Source: Candidatus Thiodiazotropha sp. (ex Epidulcina cf. delphinae) (GTDB lineage Bacteria; Pseudomonadota; Gammaproteobacteria; Chromatiales; Chromatiaceae). Taken from it: a stretch of 64,000 bases of DNA. The translations under genes and the position numbers were made by a program. Within the stretch, counting starts at the first letter, position 1; each line of letters starts with the position of its first letter. The notes beneath the pieces were generated by a model. The model searched no databases. It was not told the DNA's origin and saw only the letters and a program-made list of their open reading frames with translations. Where the stretch lies: assembly GCA_025656455.1 (NCBI GenBank), contig JAHXHS010000001.1, positions 124,001 to 188,000 of the forward strand. Reading direction: 5' to 3'. Positions 18,716 through 27,612 of this stretch are shown here, piece by piece.

Positions 18716-19090
18716 ATGGCCAACGCAAAAGAGAGCATCGAGATGATCAACGAATTCAACACCTCCGGTTACGAAAACCTTCGTCAGCTGAGTGATATCA
18801 GCCTGAAGAACTGGAACCGGATCATGGAAAGCCAACTCAACACCCTTAACACCGTGGTAAACACCGGCATGGAACAGTTGAAACTGGTCTCTGAGGCCAA
18901 GGACTACCATGCGGTGATCCGCGGCCAGATGGATCTGACCCGCAAGCTCGGTGAGGCGCTGATGACCCAGACCCGCGAAGCCGTGGAACTGAGTCAACAG
19001 AGTGGTGAAGAGGTACGCGGCTGGTACGAAAGCAGCCTGGCATCCGCCAATGAGCAGATCAGCAAGGTAGCGGAAAAAACCGCTGCTTAA
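18716..19090 (+). CDS. phaP: Phasin (PHA granule-associated protein)
   Basis: A 124-residue, Gln/Glu-rich, helical protein of the phasin type: SIEMINEFNTSGYENLRQLSDISL at the start, then KLVSEAKDYHAVIRGQMDLTRKLGEALMTQTREAVEL. Phasins coat PHA granules and keep them dispersed. The ATG at 18716 has ACAGGAG nine bases upstream. It has its own strong promoter and is followed by an intrinsic terminator, so it is a single-gene unit inside the pha locus. Confidence 0.93.
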   Translation: MANAKESIEMINEFNTSGYENLRQLSDISLKNWNRIMESQLNTLNTVVNTGMEQLKLVSEAKDYHAVIRGQMDLTRKLGEALMTQTREAVELSQQSGEEVRGWYESSLASANEQISKVAEKTAA

Positions 19091-19116
19091 CCCGATCTTT
19101 CGAAGTATATTAAAGA

Positions 19117-19141
19117 GCCGGCGCCGCCACCGCCGGCTTTT
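19117..19141 (+). terminator. Rho-independent terminator of phaP
   Basis: Arms GCCGGCG (19117-19123) and CGCCGGC (19131-19137), seven-base loop, then TTTT. It lies 27 bp after the phaP stop codon. Confidence 0.8.
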
Positions 19142-19143
19142 AA

Positions 19144-19408
19144 GGGCCTGTTAACACGAATCGGATTGTCACTGCCAGGGGCCATTTTTTACCCAGCAAG
19201 GCAGAACGAGCGTGGTGTAGCCCGGCTACATGAGCGAGTGATAACGCCGCTGGGTGAAAAATGGCCCCTGGCCCTTCGGGTTGCGCCTGAAAAAGCCCCA
19301 CTCGGCGTTGCTCGTCGCTTATTTGGAGCGACCAAACCGCGCTCCTCGCGCCTTGATTGGGGCTTTTTCAGGCACAACAGTGGCAATCCGATTCGTGTTA
19401 ACAGGCCC
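19144..19408. repeat. Inverted-repeat element with two hairpins (GGGCCTGTTAACACG type)
   Basis: Terminal repeats of 31 bp (19144-19174 and 19378-19408, one mismatch) enclose two long hairpins: 19175-19271 (arms CCAGGGGCCATTTTT...) and 19282-19374 (arms TGCGCCTGAAAAAGCCCCA...). The same architecture, but with different terminal and arm sequences, is found at 451, 27280, 47253, 48997, 53297 and 59802. Flanks are TTAA on the left and TAGG on the right, so no exact target duplication is seen. It separates phaP from phaB. Confidence 0.85.
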
Positions 19409-19438
19409 TAGGGCCTGGCAAACTCGAGGAAGTATTGA

Positions 19439-20188
19439 ATGAGTTGTATAGACAAACGCGCCGTTGTCACCGGTGGCCTGGGCGGGATCGGCACCGCTAT
19501 CTGCCAGCGTCTATCCCAAGCAGGGGCCGAGGTTATCGCAACCTGTCATCCGGCAGAGATCGACCAGATCGATGCCTGGGTGCAAGCACAGCAGGATAAG
19601 GGCGCAAAGATCTGCGTCGTTGCCGGTGATGTCTCCACCGCCGAGGGAGGCGCGGCATTGATCGGCAAGATTGTCGAGCAGTTCGGGGCAGTGGACATCC
19701 TGGTGAATTGCGCCGGCATCACCCGCGACACAACCCTGAAAAAAATGACCGCCGAGCAGTGGGACGCGGTTATCGACACCAATCTGAGCAGCGTCTTCTA
19801 TGTCACTCAACCTGTCTGGAACGGCATGATCGAACGCGGCTTCGGCCGTGTCATCAACATCTCATCCGTCAACGGTCAACGGGGCCAGTTCGGGCAGACC
19901 AACTACGCCGCCGCCAAAGCCGGCATGCACGGTTTTACCATGGCCCTGGCCTATGAGGGCGCGGCAAAGGGAGTGACCGTGAATACCGTCTCTCCCGGTT
20001 ATATCGACACTGCCATGACCGCCGCCATGCGCGACGAGGTACGCGAAGCCATCCTTGCAGGCGTGCCCATGCGGCGCATGGGCACGCCAGAGGAGATCGC
20101 CCATGCCGTGGCTTTCCTGGCTGACGATGCCAGCAGCTACATCACCGGCGCCAACCTGCCGGTCAACGGCGGTCTGTTCATGCATTGA
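19439..20188 (+). CDS. phaB: Acetoacetyl-CoA reductase PhaB
   Basis: A 249-residue short-chain dehydrogenase that reduces acetoacetyl-CoA to (R)-3-hydroxybutyryl-CoA with NADPH. Cofactor motif TGGLGGIG at 11-18, NCAGI at 90-94, catalytic Ser near 142, Tyr156 and Lys160 (NYAAAKAG). The substrate-loop segment GQFGQTNY and the C-terminus GANLPVNGGLFMH match PhaB rather than FabG. It follows phaP beyond an inverted-repeat element and ends before a terminator. Confidence 0.93.
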   Translation: MSCIDKRAVVTGGLGGIGTAICQRLSQAGAEVIATCHPAEIDQIDAWVQAQQDKGAKICVVAGDVSTAEGGAALIGKIVEQFGAVDILVNCAGITRDTTLKKMTAEQWDAVIDTNLSSVFYVTQPVWNGMIERGFGRVINISSVNGQRGQFGQTNYAAAKAGMHGFTMALAYEGAAKGVTVNTVSPGYIDTAMTAAMRDEVREAILAGVPMRRMGTPEEIAHAVAFLADDASSYITGANLPVNGGLFMH

Positions 20189-20222
20189 TCACATTACTTC
20201 TCCCCCGAAAGTGATCGTTTGC

Positions 20223-20250
20223 GCCCGGCATCCTCCGCCGGGCTTTTTTT
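20223..20250 (+). terminator. Rho-independent terminator of phaB
   Basis: Arms GCCCGGC (20223-20229) and GCCGGGC (20237-20243), seven-base loop, followed by seven T. A strong intrinsic terminator closing the pha locus. Confidence 0.88.
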
Positions 20251-20386
20251 GCCTTGCGATTAGGCGCTTCCTCTGATCGGGTGGGTGGATCACACAAATC
20301 ACAACGATTCAGCTCACCACCAACTCAAAATTGATTAGCCGCCGACAAAACACTTTCCCATCTCATTGTCTACCATTAGCCGCCTT

Positions 20387-20415
20387 TCTCTTTGCGTGCT
20401 TCGCGTCTTTGCGAG
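20387..20415. repeat. CTCGCAAAGACGC interspersed repeat, copy 2 (inverse)
   Basis: CTCTTTGCGTGCTTCGCGTC followed by TTTGCGAG is the reverse complement of the copy at 7248-7276, 27 of about 29 bases. It lies in the 350 bp gap between phaB and the VTT-flavoprotein gene, which otherwise shows no gene. Confidence 0.6.
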
Positions 20416-20541
20416 CGTATCAACCCGGCGATTTCAGATCGCTCAATGTGTCAGGATAGGCCCTCTTGTTGAATCTATCTGCTAGGCTAAGGCGTAGTTC
20501 TATAAGAAAAAATAGCTCTGACACATCAAGGAATAACCTGT

Positions 20542-22677
20542 ATGACTTCCCGCAAACTCTTTGTTCTACTGCTGGTAGCGCTATTGCTGGCCGTGTTCTT
20601 TATTTTCGACTTGGATAGCTATCTGACTTTCGACAATCTGAAATCCCAACGGGATGCGATGATCTCCTGGAAGACCTCACATCCGATATTGGCCACGATT
20701 ATCTTTTTCGTCGTCTATATAGCGGTCACGGCGCTGTCGCTTCCGGGTGCGACGATCATGACCCTGGCGGTGGGCGCGGTGTTCGGCCTGCTGTGGGGAT
20801 TGCTGCTGGTCTCATTCGCCTCGACCCTCGGCGCTACCCTGGCCTTTCTGATTGCCCGTTTCCTCCTGCGGGATACAGTGCAGAGCCGCTATGGCGATCG
20901 CCTGAAGGCGATCAACGACGGCATGCAAAAGGATGGCGCCTTCTACCTGTTCACCCTGCGGCTGGTGCCGATCTTTCCCTTCTTCATTATCAACCTGCTG
21001 ATGGGACTGACGCCGATCCGCACCCTGACCTACTACTGGGTCAGCCAGGTCGGCATGTTGGCGGGGACGCTGGTCTATGTGAATGCGGGAACCCAGCTTG
21101 CCACCCTGGAGTCGGCCTCCGGGATTCTCTCTCCCGGACTGATCGGCTCTTTCGTGCTGTTGGGTATTTTTCCGCTGCTGGCAAAAAAACTGGTCTCGCT
21201 GTTGAAGCAACAGCAGGCGCTTAAGGGCTGGGAGCGTCCAAAGATGTTCGACCGCAACCTGGTGGTGATCGGGGGCGGTTCCGCGGGACTTGTCTCCGCC
21301 TATATCGCCGCGGCGGTGAAGGCCCAGGTCAGCCTGATCGAAAAACACAAAATGGGGGGTGACTGCCTGAACACCGGCTGCGTACCCTCCAAGGCGCTGA
21401 TCCGTTGCTCGCGCATCCTGAATCAGAGCCGTCGCGCCGAGGAGTGGGGATTCGACGCCATCGAGGTGAAATACGACTTCCACAACGTCATGGAGCGGGT
21501 GCAGCGGGTGGTGAAGGCGGTGGAGCCCCACGACTCCGTGGATCGCTATACCGGACTCGGTGTGGATGTCATCGAAGGGGAGGCCCGTATCACTTCGCCC
21601 TATAGCGTGGAGGTCAACGGTATCGAATTGAGAACCCCCCACATTATTGTCGCCACCGGCGCAAGGCCGTTTGTGCCGCCGATCACCGGCGTGGACAAGA
21701 TCGACTATCTCACTTCCGACAATCTGTGGGAGTTGCGCGAACTGCCCGAGCGGCTGCTGGTGCTGGGCGGCGGGCCGATCGGCTGTGAACTCTCCCAGGC
21801 CTTTGCCCGTTTCGGCAGTCAGGTCACCATCGTGGAGATGATGCCACGGCTGATGATCCGCGAAGACGAGGATGTGGCGGAGATGGTCGCGGCGCGATTC
21901 AGAGAAGAAGGCATCAACCTGCTGGTCGGACACAAGGCCGTCGAATTCAGCCAACAGGATGGGGAGGATCTGTTGATCTGCGAGCGTGACGGCGAACCGG
22001 TGAAAGTCCCCTACGACCGGGTCTTGATCGCAGTGGGACGCAAACCCAATACCAGTGGTTTCGGCCTGGAAGATCTGAACGTCTCGCTCAACCCCAACGG
22101 CACCATCCAGACAGATGCCTACCTGCAGGCATCCATCCCGACCATCTATGCCTGCGGTGATGTTGCCGGCCCCTATCAGTTCACCCATACCGCCGGACAT
22201 CAGGCCTGGTATGCGGCGGTCAACAGCCTGTTCGGGGCCTTCCGCCGGTTCCGTGTTGACTACTCGGTGATTCCTTTCGCCACTTTCACCGATCCAGAGG
22301 TGGCGCGGGTGGGACTCAACGAGCAAGAAGCAATCGCGCAGGGAATTGAATACGAAGTGAGCAGATTCGATCTGTCCGAGCTGGACCGGGCCATTGCCGA
22401 GGGTGAGGCCCACGGCATGGTCAAGGTGCTCACACCGCCGGGTAAGGACCGAGTCCTCGGCGCCACTATCGTCGGCGAGAATGCGGGCGAGTTGATCGGA
22501 GAATTCACCGCGGCCATGAAACAGGGGTTTGGCCTTAACAAGATACTCGGCACCATCCATATCTACCCCACCCTGTTCGAGGCCAACAAGTATGTAGCGG
22601 GGGTCTGGAAACGGGCCCACGCCCCTGAGAAACTACTCGCCTGGGTCGAACGTTTTCACACCTGGCTGCGGGGTTGA
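20542..22677 (+). CDS. Fused VTT (TVP38/TMEM64) membrane domain and FAD disulfide oxidoreductase
   Basis: A 711-residue fusion. Residues 1-225 are a TVP38/TMEM64 (VTT/DedA-like) integral membrane domain with about six hydrophobic segments and the family motif GATLAFLIARFLLR. Residues 235-705 form a class I pyridine nucleotide-disulfide oxidoreductase like mercuric or lipoamide reductase: FAD motif GGGSAG at 244-249, redox-active Cys275/Cys280 (GGDCLNTGCVPSK), a second nucleotide motif GGGPIGCE and the dimerisation domain with HIYPTLFEA at the end. It would place an NAD(P)H-driven disulfide oxidoreductase at the inner membrane; the electron acceptor is unknown. AAGGA precedes the ATG. Similar fusions are known in proteobacteria, so this is not a frameshift artefact. 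Confidence 0.93.
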   Translation: MTSRKLFVLLLVALLLAVFFIFDLDSYLTFDNLKSQRDAMISWKTSHPILATIIFFVVYIAVTALSLPGATIMTLAVGAVFGLLWGLLLVSFASTLGATLAFLIARFLLRDTVQSRYGDRLKAINDGMQKDGAFYLFTLRLVPIFPFFIINLLMGLTPIRTLTYYWVSQVGMLAGTLVYVNAGTQLATLESASGILSPGLIGSFVLLGIFPLLAKKLVSLLKQQQALKGWERPKMFDRNLVVIGGGSAGLVSAYIAAAVKAQVSLIEKHKMGGDCLNTGCVPSKALIRCSRILNQSRRAEEWGFDAIEVKYDFHNVMERVQRVVKAVEPHDSVDRYTGLGVDVIEGEARITSPYSVEVNGIELRTPHIIVATGARPFVPPITGVDKIDYLTSDNLWELRELPERLLVLGGGPIGCELSQAFARFGSQVTIVEMMPRLMIREDEDVAEMVAARFREEGINLLVGHKAVEFSQQDGEDLLICERDGEPVKVPYDRVLIAVGRKPNTSGFGLEDLNVSLNPNGTIQTDAYLQASIPTIYACGDVAGPYQFTHTAGHQAWYAAVNSLFGAFRRFRVDYSVIPFATFTDPEVARVGLNEQEAIAQGIEYEVSRFDLSELDRAIAEGEAHGMVKVLTPPGKDRVLGATIVGENAGELIGEFTAAMKQGFGLNKILGTIHIYPTLFEANKYVAGVWKRAHAPEKLLAWVERFHTWLRG

Positions 22678-22693
22678 TCGGGATTTGCGTCGC

Positions 22694-22719
22694 AAACCTA
22701 CCGCCGGAGGCGGTGGTTT
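22694..22719 (+). terminator. Hairpin after the VTT-flavoprotein gene
   Basis: Perfectly paired arms AAACCTACCGCC/GGCGGTGGTTT around GGA, with a small TTGCG/CGCAA hairpin just before. There is no clean T run, so it may be a rho-dependent 3' end stabiliser or a REP-like unit rather than a true intrinsic terminator. Confidence 0.4.
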
Positions 22720-22819
22720 ACCTACAGTGAATTATCAGGTTGACGGAGCCGAGAAGAATCTGTGATATTCTTGCCCCGAGTAACTCCTGTTGTACCCTTC
22801 CTTAGACGAGGTGAGCTCC

Positions 22820-23518
22820 ATGCTGTTGCGCCGCATGTTCACAACACTTCTCCTACTGCCTCTCTCCTGTCTTGCCGAACCCTCTACCTGGCAGGGGGCG
22901 TTACAGGACGGCAGCCGGATCAGCATAGATCACAACACCAACAAGGTGATCAGAATTGCTGATGGCGTGACCACGCCGCTCTGGAACGGCGTCCACCAGC
23001 TCAACAACGGTGCAGTGATCATCGTACGCGACGGTGTGGTGGTGAAGGACAGGGTCATTATCGAGGCGCAGCACGAGCAGGAGCGCGATCGCCTGAATGC
23101 CGCCTGCATGCAACTGGTGAGAAAGGTTTGCGGACTCCATAGCGAGTGCGACGCCCATCCCGCTTGCGATCCGGCACGCCAGCTGCTGGCAATGGAGCGC
23201 AATGAGTTGAACGACAGTTGGTCCGGAGCGGTCCTGGAGAGCTCCACCCACTGTCTCGAAGCCCTGGGCAACGAGGGATTCTTTCAGATCTGCAATAGAC
23301 GACAGCCAGGCAGCGAGACCCCCTGCGAAAAGCTGCGATTGAAAGTCTGCGGCAGCGATAACCAGTGCGGCGCCAGGGAAGCCTGTGATGCGGCAAGACA
23401 ACTGATCACCATGGAGCTGCAGGATCTCCATAGCGCACCCAGCGGATTCACCTATGCCGGCAGTCAATGCCAAGATGCCTTGACTAACGTTTCCGCCTTT
23501 TTCCAGGCCTGTGACTAG
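22820..23518 (+). CDS. Secreted protein with two Cys-rich repeats
   Basis: A 232-residue exported protein. Residues 1-19 are a signal peptide (LLLLPLSCLAEP). After a domain with GALQDGSRISIDHNTNKVIRI come two homologous units of about 75 residues, each with the pattern C-x-L-x(2)-KVCG-x(4)-C-x(4)-ACD-ARQL-x(2)-ME-x(2)-L and a later CQ/CL pair (about 95-165 and 168-232). Conserved Cys spacing suggests disulfide-bonded periplasmic modules. The ATG at 22820 has GAGGTGA upstream. I do not recognise the family. It follows the disulfide oxidoreductase fusion, but no functional link is shown. Confidence 0.75.
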   Translation: MLLRRMFTTLLLLPLSCLAEPSTWQGALQDGSRISIDHNTNKVIRIADGVTTPLWNGVHQLNNGAVIIVRDGVVVKDRVIIEAQHEQERDRLNAACMQLVRKVCGLHSECDAHPACDPARQLLAMERNELNDSWSGAVLESSTHCLEALGNEGFFQICNRRQPGSETPCEKLRLKVCGSDNQCGAREACDAARQLITMELQDLHSAPSGFTYAGSQCQDALTNVSAFFQACD

Positions 23519-23831
23519 CTTATCCCGACATAAGTCTCCTTAATTTTGGACAAATATCTGTTTCCGCGACCCTCAGGGTCCGCTGATCGGATGTCGATTT
23601 TTTTTACACCTAAGCCTGGAAACCAGTTCTTATTCAATCAATTACCTATAAGGTTTTTGTTGAATATTACCGAAAACCGGCACAATTATGGCGTCAATGC
23701 CGTCGAATATTTTTACAAAAAATCGTATAAGTCGTTACATATGCTTGTTAACTTGATGTAAATCCAGCGGATTTATATTTTGGCAATGTTATTGCATATA
23801 TATAGGTAGGAGTTAATAACGGAGAGTTGAG
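23519..23831. other. Intergenic region before a small ORF
   Basis: About 310 bp, A+T-rich in its second half. A 71-codon frame from 23546 lacks a ribosome binding site and has no protein-like composition. TATATATAGGTAGGAG near 23797 and GGAGAG at 23820 lie just upstream of the small ORF at 23832. Confidence 0.4.
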
Positions 23832-23924
23832 ATGAGAATCGAACAAGACCTTTTCAGTGCATGGCCGGAGGATCCGGCGTGGCCCGACCCCTTTGGCGAT
23901 GATCCCTACGATATCGCCTTTTGA
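23832..23924 (+). CDS. Possible 30-residue acidic, Trp/Pro-rich small protein
   Basis: ATG at 23832 has a strong GGAGAG ribosome binding site six bases upstream and opens a 30-codon frame: Met-Arg-Ile-Glu followed by SAWPEDPAWPDPFGDDPYD and a hydrophobic end. The peptide has two WP units, six acidic residues and no Cys or Lys. Small size precludes homology judgement. It could be a regulatory leader peptide or a small protein; no biosynthetic genes for modified peptides are nearby. It is called only because of the ribosome binding site and biased composition. Confidence 0.35.
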   Translation: MRIEQDLFSAWPEDPAWPDPFGDDPYDIAF

Positions 23925-24188
23925 CGGCATCATGACGACCTTCACAAGCAAGCGATTCTATGAACGGCTGTGTGGCGGTTAAGCCACGGATTGTGAGAGG
24001 GTTTGATATCTCAGTGAGTTCTTCCACGACTCGAGTAGGTAAAAAAAGCAAATCAGCAGAATTTGGATATTAACTTCGGGCATCCCGCCCTTCGCTCTAC
24101 GGACTAGCCTTCGACTGTAATTTCCTGCTATGGACCAAAGCAGGGAAATGACACCTCGTGTAGTGTCCGTCCAGAAACAAGACAATTT

Positions 24189-24273
24189 CTCTCGCAAAGA
24201 CGCAAAGATCGCCAAGAAAAAATAAATACAATAAAAAAAACAATAAGTTATAACTTTGCGATCTTTGCGAGAG
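24189..24273. repeat. CTCGCAAAGA inverted repeat
   Basis: CTCTCGCAAAGACGCAAAG (24189-24207) and CTTTGCGATCTTTGCGAGAG (24254-24273) form an imperfect inverted repeat around an A-rich centre. The unit is related to the repeats at 7248 and 20387. It lies in the 540 bp gap between the small ORF and ppdK, which otherwise shows no gene. Confidence 0.6.
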
Positions 24274-24466
24274 TTTTTCTTTCCGGAGGGGTACTAAGTT
24301 AAGCACCATCCAGTTAGCGCCTTTGTTTCCCCCCCACCCCAACCCTCTCCCAGAGGATAAAGGGGGCAAGAGGTGGATCTATTGGACCGCCGATTAATCG
24401 TAGCGCTGTCTGATTTGACAAATCATCGCTTGACACTCCCCCATAGCGGAACCGGCGAAGTCGATT

Positions 24467-27232
24467 TCATTGTTGCTTCAAACCGGCATGAGCCGCGGCA
24501 AGCCTGGCTACCGGCACTCTCGGCGCCGAGCAGGAGACATAGTTGAGACCGGCCCGGTGGCAAAACGCGATCGAGCTTGGATGCCCGCCGTGTTCGCCGC
24601 AGATGCCGACACTCAGATCGGTTTTGATCCGGCGCCCCCAATCCACCGCCAGCTGCATCAACTTACCCACCCCCTTTTCATCCAACACTTCGAAGGGGTT
24701 GTCCTTGAGGATGCCGTTCTGGTTATACAGGGGCAGGAACTTGTTCTCGGCGTCTTCACGGGAGAAGGAGAAGGTGGCCTGGGTCAGGTCGTTGGTGCCG
24801 AAGGAGAAGAACTCCGCCTGTTCCGCCAGGGATTCCGAGCGCATGCAGGCGCGCACCACTTCGATCATGGTGCCGAAGCGGAAATTGAGCTTATGGCCCG
24901 ACTTCTCCTCAACTTCGGCGCGGATCTCATCGACCATTTTCTTGACCAGTTTCAACTCCTCGGCGGTACAGACCTGGGGCACCATCATCTGTGGATGGAC
25001 CTCGAGATCCTTGGCGGCGCACTCGGCGGCCGCCTCCAGGATGGCGCGGATCTGCATGCCGTAGATTTCAGGAAAGGTGATGCCCAGACGCACGCCCCGG
25101 TGTCCCAGCATGGGATTGGTCTCGGTCAGTGCACGCACCTTGCGCAGCATGGTCTCCTTCTTCTCGATCGACTGCTCCACCAGGCTCTCATCCACCAGGT
25201 GGCGCAGTGAATCAGCCCCTTCCTTGGCGTTCGTGGGGTCCTGCAGCAACATCAGACTACCGGCCAGCACGTTCATGCCGCGCACTGAATTGCGCAGGTG
25301 TTTCAGCTCCTCGAGATCGCTGAGCAGCTGCTGTTCGGTGGGTAAAAACTCATGGATCGGCGGGTCGAGCAGGCGAATCGTCACCGGCTTCGGCGACATC
25401 ACCTCCAGGATCGCCTTGAAATCGCCCCGCTGCATGGGCAGCAGTTTATCCAGGGCCGCCTGACGCTGGGCCGGATCTTCCGCAACGATCATCTCGATCA
25501 CCACCGGCAGCCGATCGACGGCATTGAACATCCGTTCGGTGCGACACAGGCCGATCCCCATCGCCCCATATTTCAGCGCCCGCCCGGCATCGATGGCCGT
25601 GTCCGCATTCGCCATCACCCGCAGATAGGCGGCCTCGTCCGCCCAGCGCAGCAACCGGTTTAGCTCCTCGGTAAAATCAGGCTCCACCATCGGAATCTCA
25701 CCGAGAAAGACGTTGCCGCTGCTGCCGTCGATGGTGATCATGTCGCCTTCGCGGATCACCGTCCCCTTGGCCACCGCCTCGCGGCGCTGGACATCGACAC
25801 TGATCCCCTCGGCCCCGGCCACACAGGGCTTGCCCATCCCCCGGGCAACGACGGCTGCGTGGGAGGTCTTGCCGCCACGGCTGGTGAGGATGCCCTGAGA
25901 GGCGAAGAAGCCATGGATATCCTCGGGCTTGGTCTCCTCGCGCAGCAGAATCACCTTCTGGCCCTGCTCCTTGCCCATCAGTTCGGCGCGATCGGCATCG
26001 AACACCGCCAAACCGCTGGCGGCCCCCGGCGAGGCCGGCAACCCTTGGGCAACGGGTTCAGCCTTGAATTGGTTATCGAGGCGCGGATAGAGCATCTGTT
26101 CCAGATAGCCGGGATCGATACGCAACAGTGCCTGTTCCTTGCTGATCAGCCCCTCCTCCACCATCTCCACCGAGGTGCGCACCATCGCCGTGGCATTCAT
26201 CTTGCCGTTGCGGGTCTGCAGGCAGTAGAGGGTGCCGCGCTCGATAGTGAATTCGAAATCCTGGATCTCCTTGTAGTGGCTCTCCAGCTTCTGGCGCAGC
26301 TCTTCCAACTGCTCTGCCATCACCGGCATCTCCTCTGCCATGCGAGCGATCGGTTTCGGCGTGCGGATACCCGCCACTACGTCTTCACCCTGGGCGTTGA
26401 CCAAATATTCGCCATAGAGTTTGTTCTGTCCGGTGCCCGGATTGCGGGTAAAGCCCACACCGGTGGCAGAATCGTTGCCCCGGTTGCCGAACACCATGGT
26501 GCAGACATTGACCGCCGTGCCATTGGCCATATCCGGGGTGATATTGAACTGGCGCCGGTAGTCGACCGCGCGTTTGCCCATCCAGGAACCGAACACCGCC
26601 TTGATGGCGATCTCCAACTGGGCATAGGGGTCCTCGGGAAAGGGGCGGCCGGTATACTGTTCGAAGACCTTGAGAAAGCGCTCGCTGATATCCTTCAGGT
26701 CGTCAGCGGAGAGGCCCACATCCTCGGTGACATGGGCATTCTGCTTCACCGCATCGAACTGCTTGTCGAACAGTTCGTCCGGCACGCCCAGGGCCACCTT
26801 GCCGAAGAGCTGGATAAAGCGGCGATAGGCGTCGTAACCAAAACGGGCATCCCCGGTCTGCTCGATCACCCCCTGCAGGGTATTGCTGTTGAGACCGAGA
26901 TTGAGGATGGTGTCCATCATTCCCGGCATCGACATCGCGGAGCCGGATCGGACCGATACCAGCAACGGATTGGCCGCGTCCCCAAAACCCTTGCCACTGG
27001 CCTGTTCCACCTCGGTCATATGGCCCCGCACATCCTCCATCAGATTGCCCGGCAGGGTCCTGGATTCATTCGCCAGATAATCGAGACAGGCCTCGGTGGT
27101 GATCACGAAGCCAGGTGGCACATTCAACCCGAATTGGGTCATTTCGCAAAGATTGGCGCCTTTGCCTCCCAGCAGTTTCTTATCTTTTCCATCGCCTTTT
27201 TGAAATGCGTAGACATGCCGTTTTTCGCTCAT
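24467..27232 (-). CDS. ppdK: Pyruvate, phosphate dikinase
   Basis: A 921-residue enzyme interconverting pyruvate + ATP + Pi and phosphoenolpyruvate + AMP + PPi. ATP-binding domain at about 1-340 (LLGGKGANLCEM; SVRSGSAMSMPGMMDT), swivelling phosphohistidine domain with GGKTSHAAVVARG and catalytic His458, then the PEP/pyruvate TIM barrel ending with GICGEHGGHPSS and Cys878. Length and domain order are complete. It provides a reversible gluconeogenic/glycolytic step using PPi. It is a separate gene from the half-PPDK protein at 35862. Confidence 0.97.
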   Translation of the reverse strand: MSEKRHVYAFQKGDGKDKKLLGGKGANLCEMTQFGLNVPPGFVITTEACLDYLANESRTLPGNLMEDVRGHMTEVEQASGKGFGDAANPLLVSVRSGSAMSMPGMMDTILNLGLNSNTLQGVIEQTGDARFGYDAYRRFIQLFGKVALGVPDELFDKQFDAVKQNAHVTEDVGLSADDLKDISERFLKVFEQYTGRPFPEDPYAQLEIAIKAVFGSWMGKRAVDYRRQFNITPDMANGTAVNVCTMVFGNRGNDSATGVGFTRNPGTGQNKLYGEYLVNAQGEDVVAGIRTPKPIARMAEEMPVMAEQLEELRQKLESHYKEIQDFEFTIERGTLYCLQTRNGKMNATAMVRTSVEMVEEGLISKEQALLRIDPGYLEQMLYPRLDNQFKAEPVAQGLPASPGAASGLAVFDADRAELMGKEQGQKVILLREETKPEDIHGFFASQGILTSRGGKTSHAAVVARGMGKPCVAGAEGISVDVQRREAVAKGTVIREGDMITIDGSSGNVFLGEIPMVEPDFTEELNRLLRWADEAAYLRVMANADTAIDAGRALKYGAMGIGLCRTERMFNAVDRLPVVIEMIVAEDPAQRQAALDKLLPMQRGDFKAILEVMSPKPVTIRLLDPPIHEFLPTEQQLLSDLEELKHLRNSVRGMNVLAGSLMLLQDPTNAKEGADSLRHLVDESLVEQSIEKKETMLRKVRALTETNPMLGHRGVRLGITFPEIYGMQIRAILEAAAECAAKDLEVHPQMMVPQVCTAEELKLVKKMVDEIRAEVEEKSGHKLNFRFGTMIEVVRACMRSESLAEQAEFFSFGTNDLTQATFSFSREDAENKFLPLYNQNGILKDNPFEVLDEKGVGKLMQLAVDWGRRIKTDLSVGICGEHGGHPSSIAFCHRAGLNYVSCSAPRVPVARLAAAHAGLKQQ

Positions 27233-27279
27233 TGACTGGCTGCTCCTTTAGTTGTCTGATTGCCACCATCTTTTCTTTC

Positions 27280-27565
27280 TATTAACCCGGCACCTTAATA
27301 GGTCATGTTCAGGGCTTCAAGCATGCCCCTGATCAAGGCGTGGTTCGCAGCCAATGGCCCATCCCTTGGCAAGAGCCACAACGCTGAGCAGGGGCATGCT
27401 TGAGGCCCCTCACCCATTGATTTATCTAAAGATAGGCCGTCGTGTGCCGGGCTACAGACTGCGTTATCAAAACTGACTGTAGAAGTGCTACAGTGGCGTT
27501 TTGATGCCTTGCTGTAGCCCGGCACACGACGGCTGAACATGACCTATTAAGGTGCCGGGTTAATA
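27280..27565. repeat. Inverted-repeat element with two hairpins (TTAACCCGGC type, copy 2)
   Basis: Terminal repeats begin TTAACCCGGCACCTTAATAG (27282) and are repeated in inverse up to 27563. Inside are hairpin 1 (27313-27407, arms GGCTTCAAGCATGCCCCTG, one mismatch) and hairpin 2 (27436-27533, 22 bp perfectly paired arms starting GCCGTCGTGTGCCGGGC). Hairpin 1 shares the core CCCTTGGCAAGAGCCACAAC with copy 1. Arm and end sequences vary between copies while pairing is kept. It sits between the divergent ppdK and valS genes, where promoters would be expected. Confidence 0.9.
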
Positions 27566-27612
27566 ACCCGTTATAATACTCCCTTTTTGTCGCCGAACCA
27601 TCAATGAGATCC

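Noticed and set aside
20812..22620. 602-codon open frame on the minus strand opposite the VTT-flavoprotein gene
   Set aside because: It is the antisense shadow of a well supported G+C-rich gene; its composition (His/Gly/Gln-rich, low complexity) is not protein-like.
23546..23761. 71-codon frame in an A+T-rich gap
   Set aside because: No ribosome binding site and no protein-like pattern.
25859..27235. 458-codon plus-strand frame opposite ppdK
   Set aside because: Shadow of ppdK, whose catalytic motifs are unambiguous.
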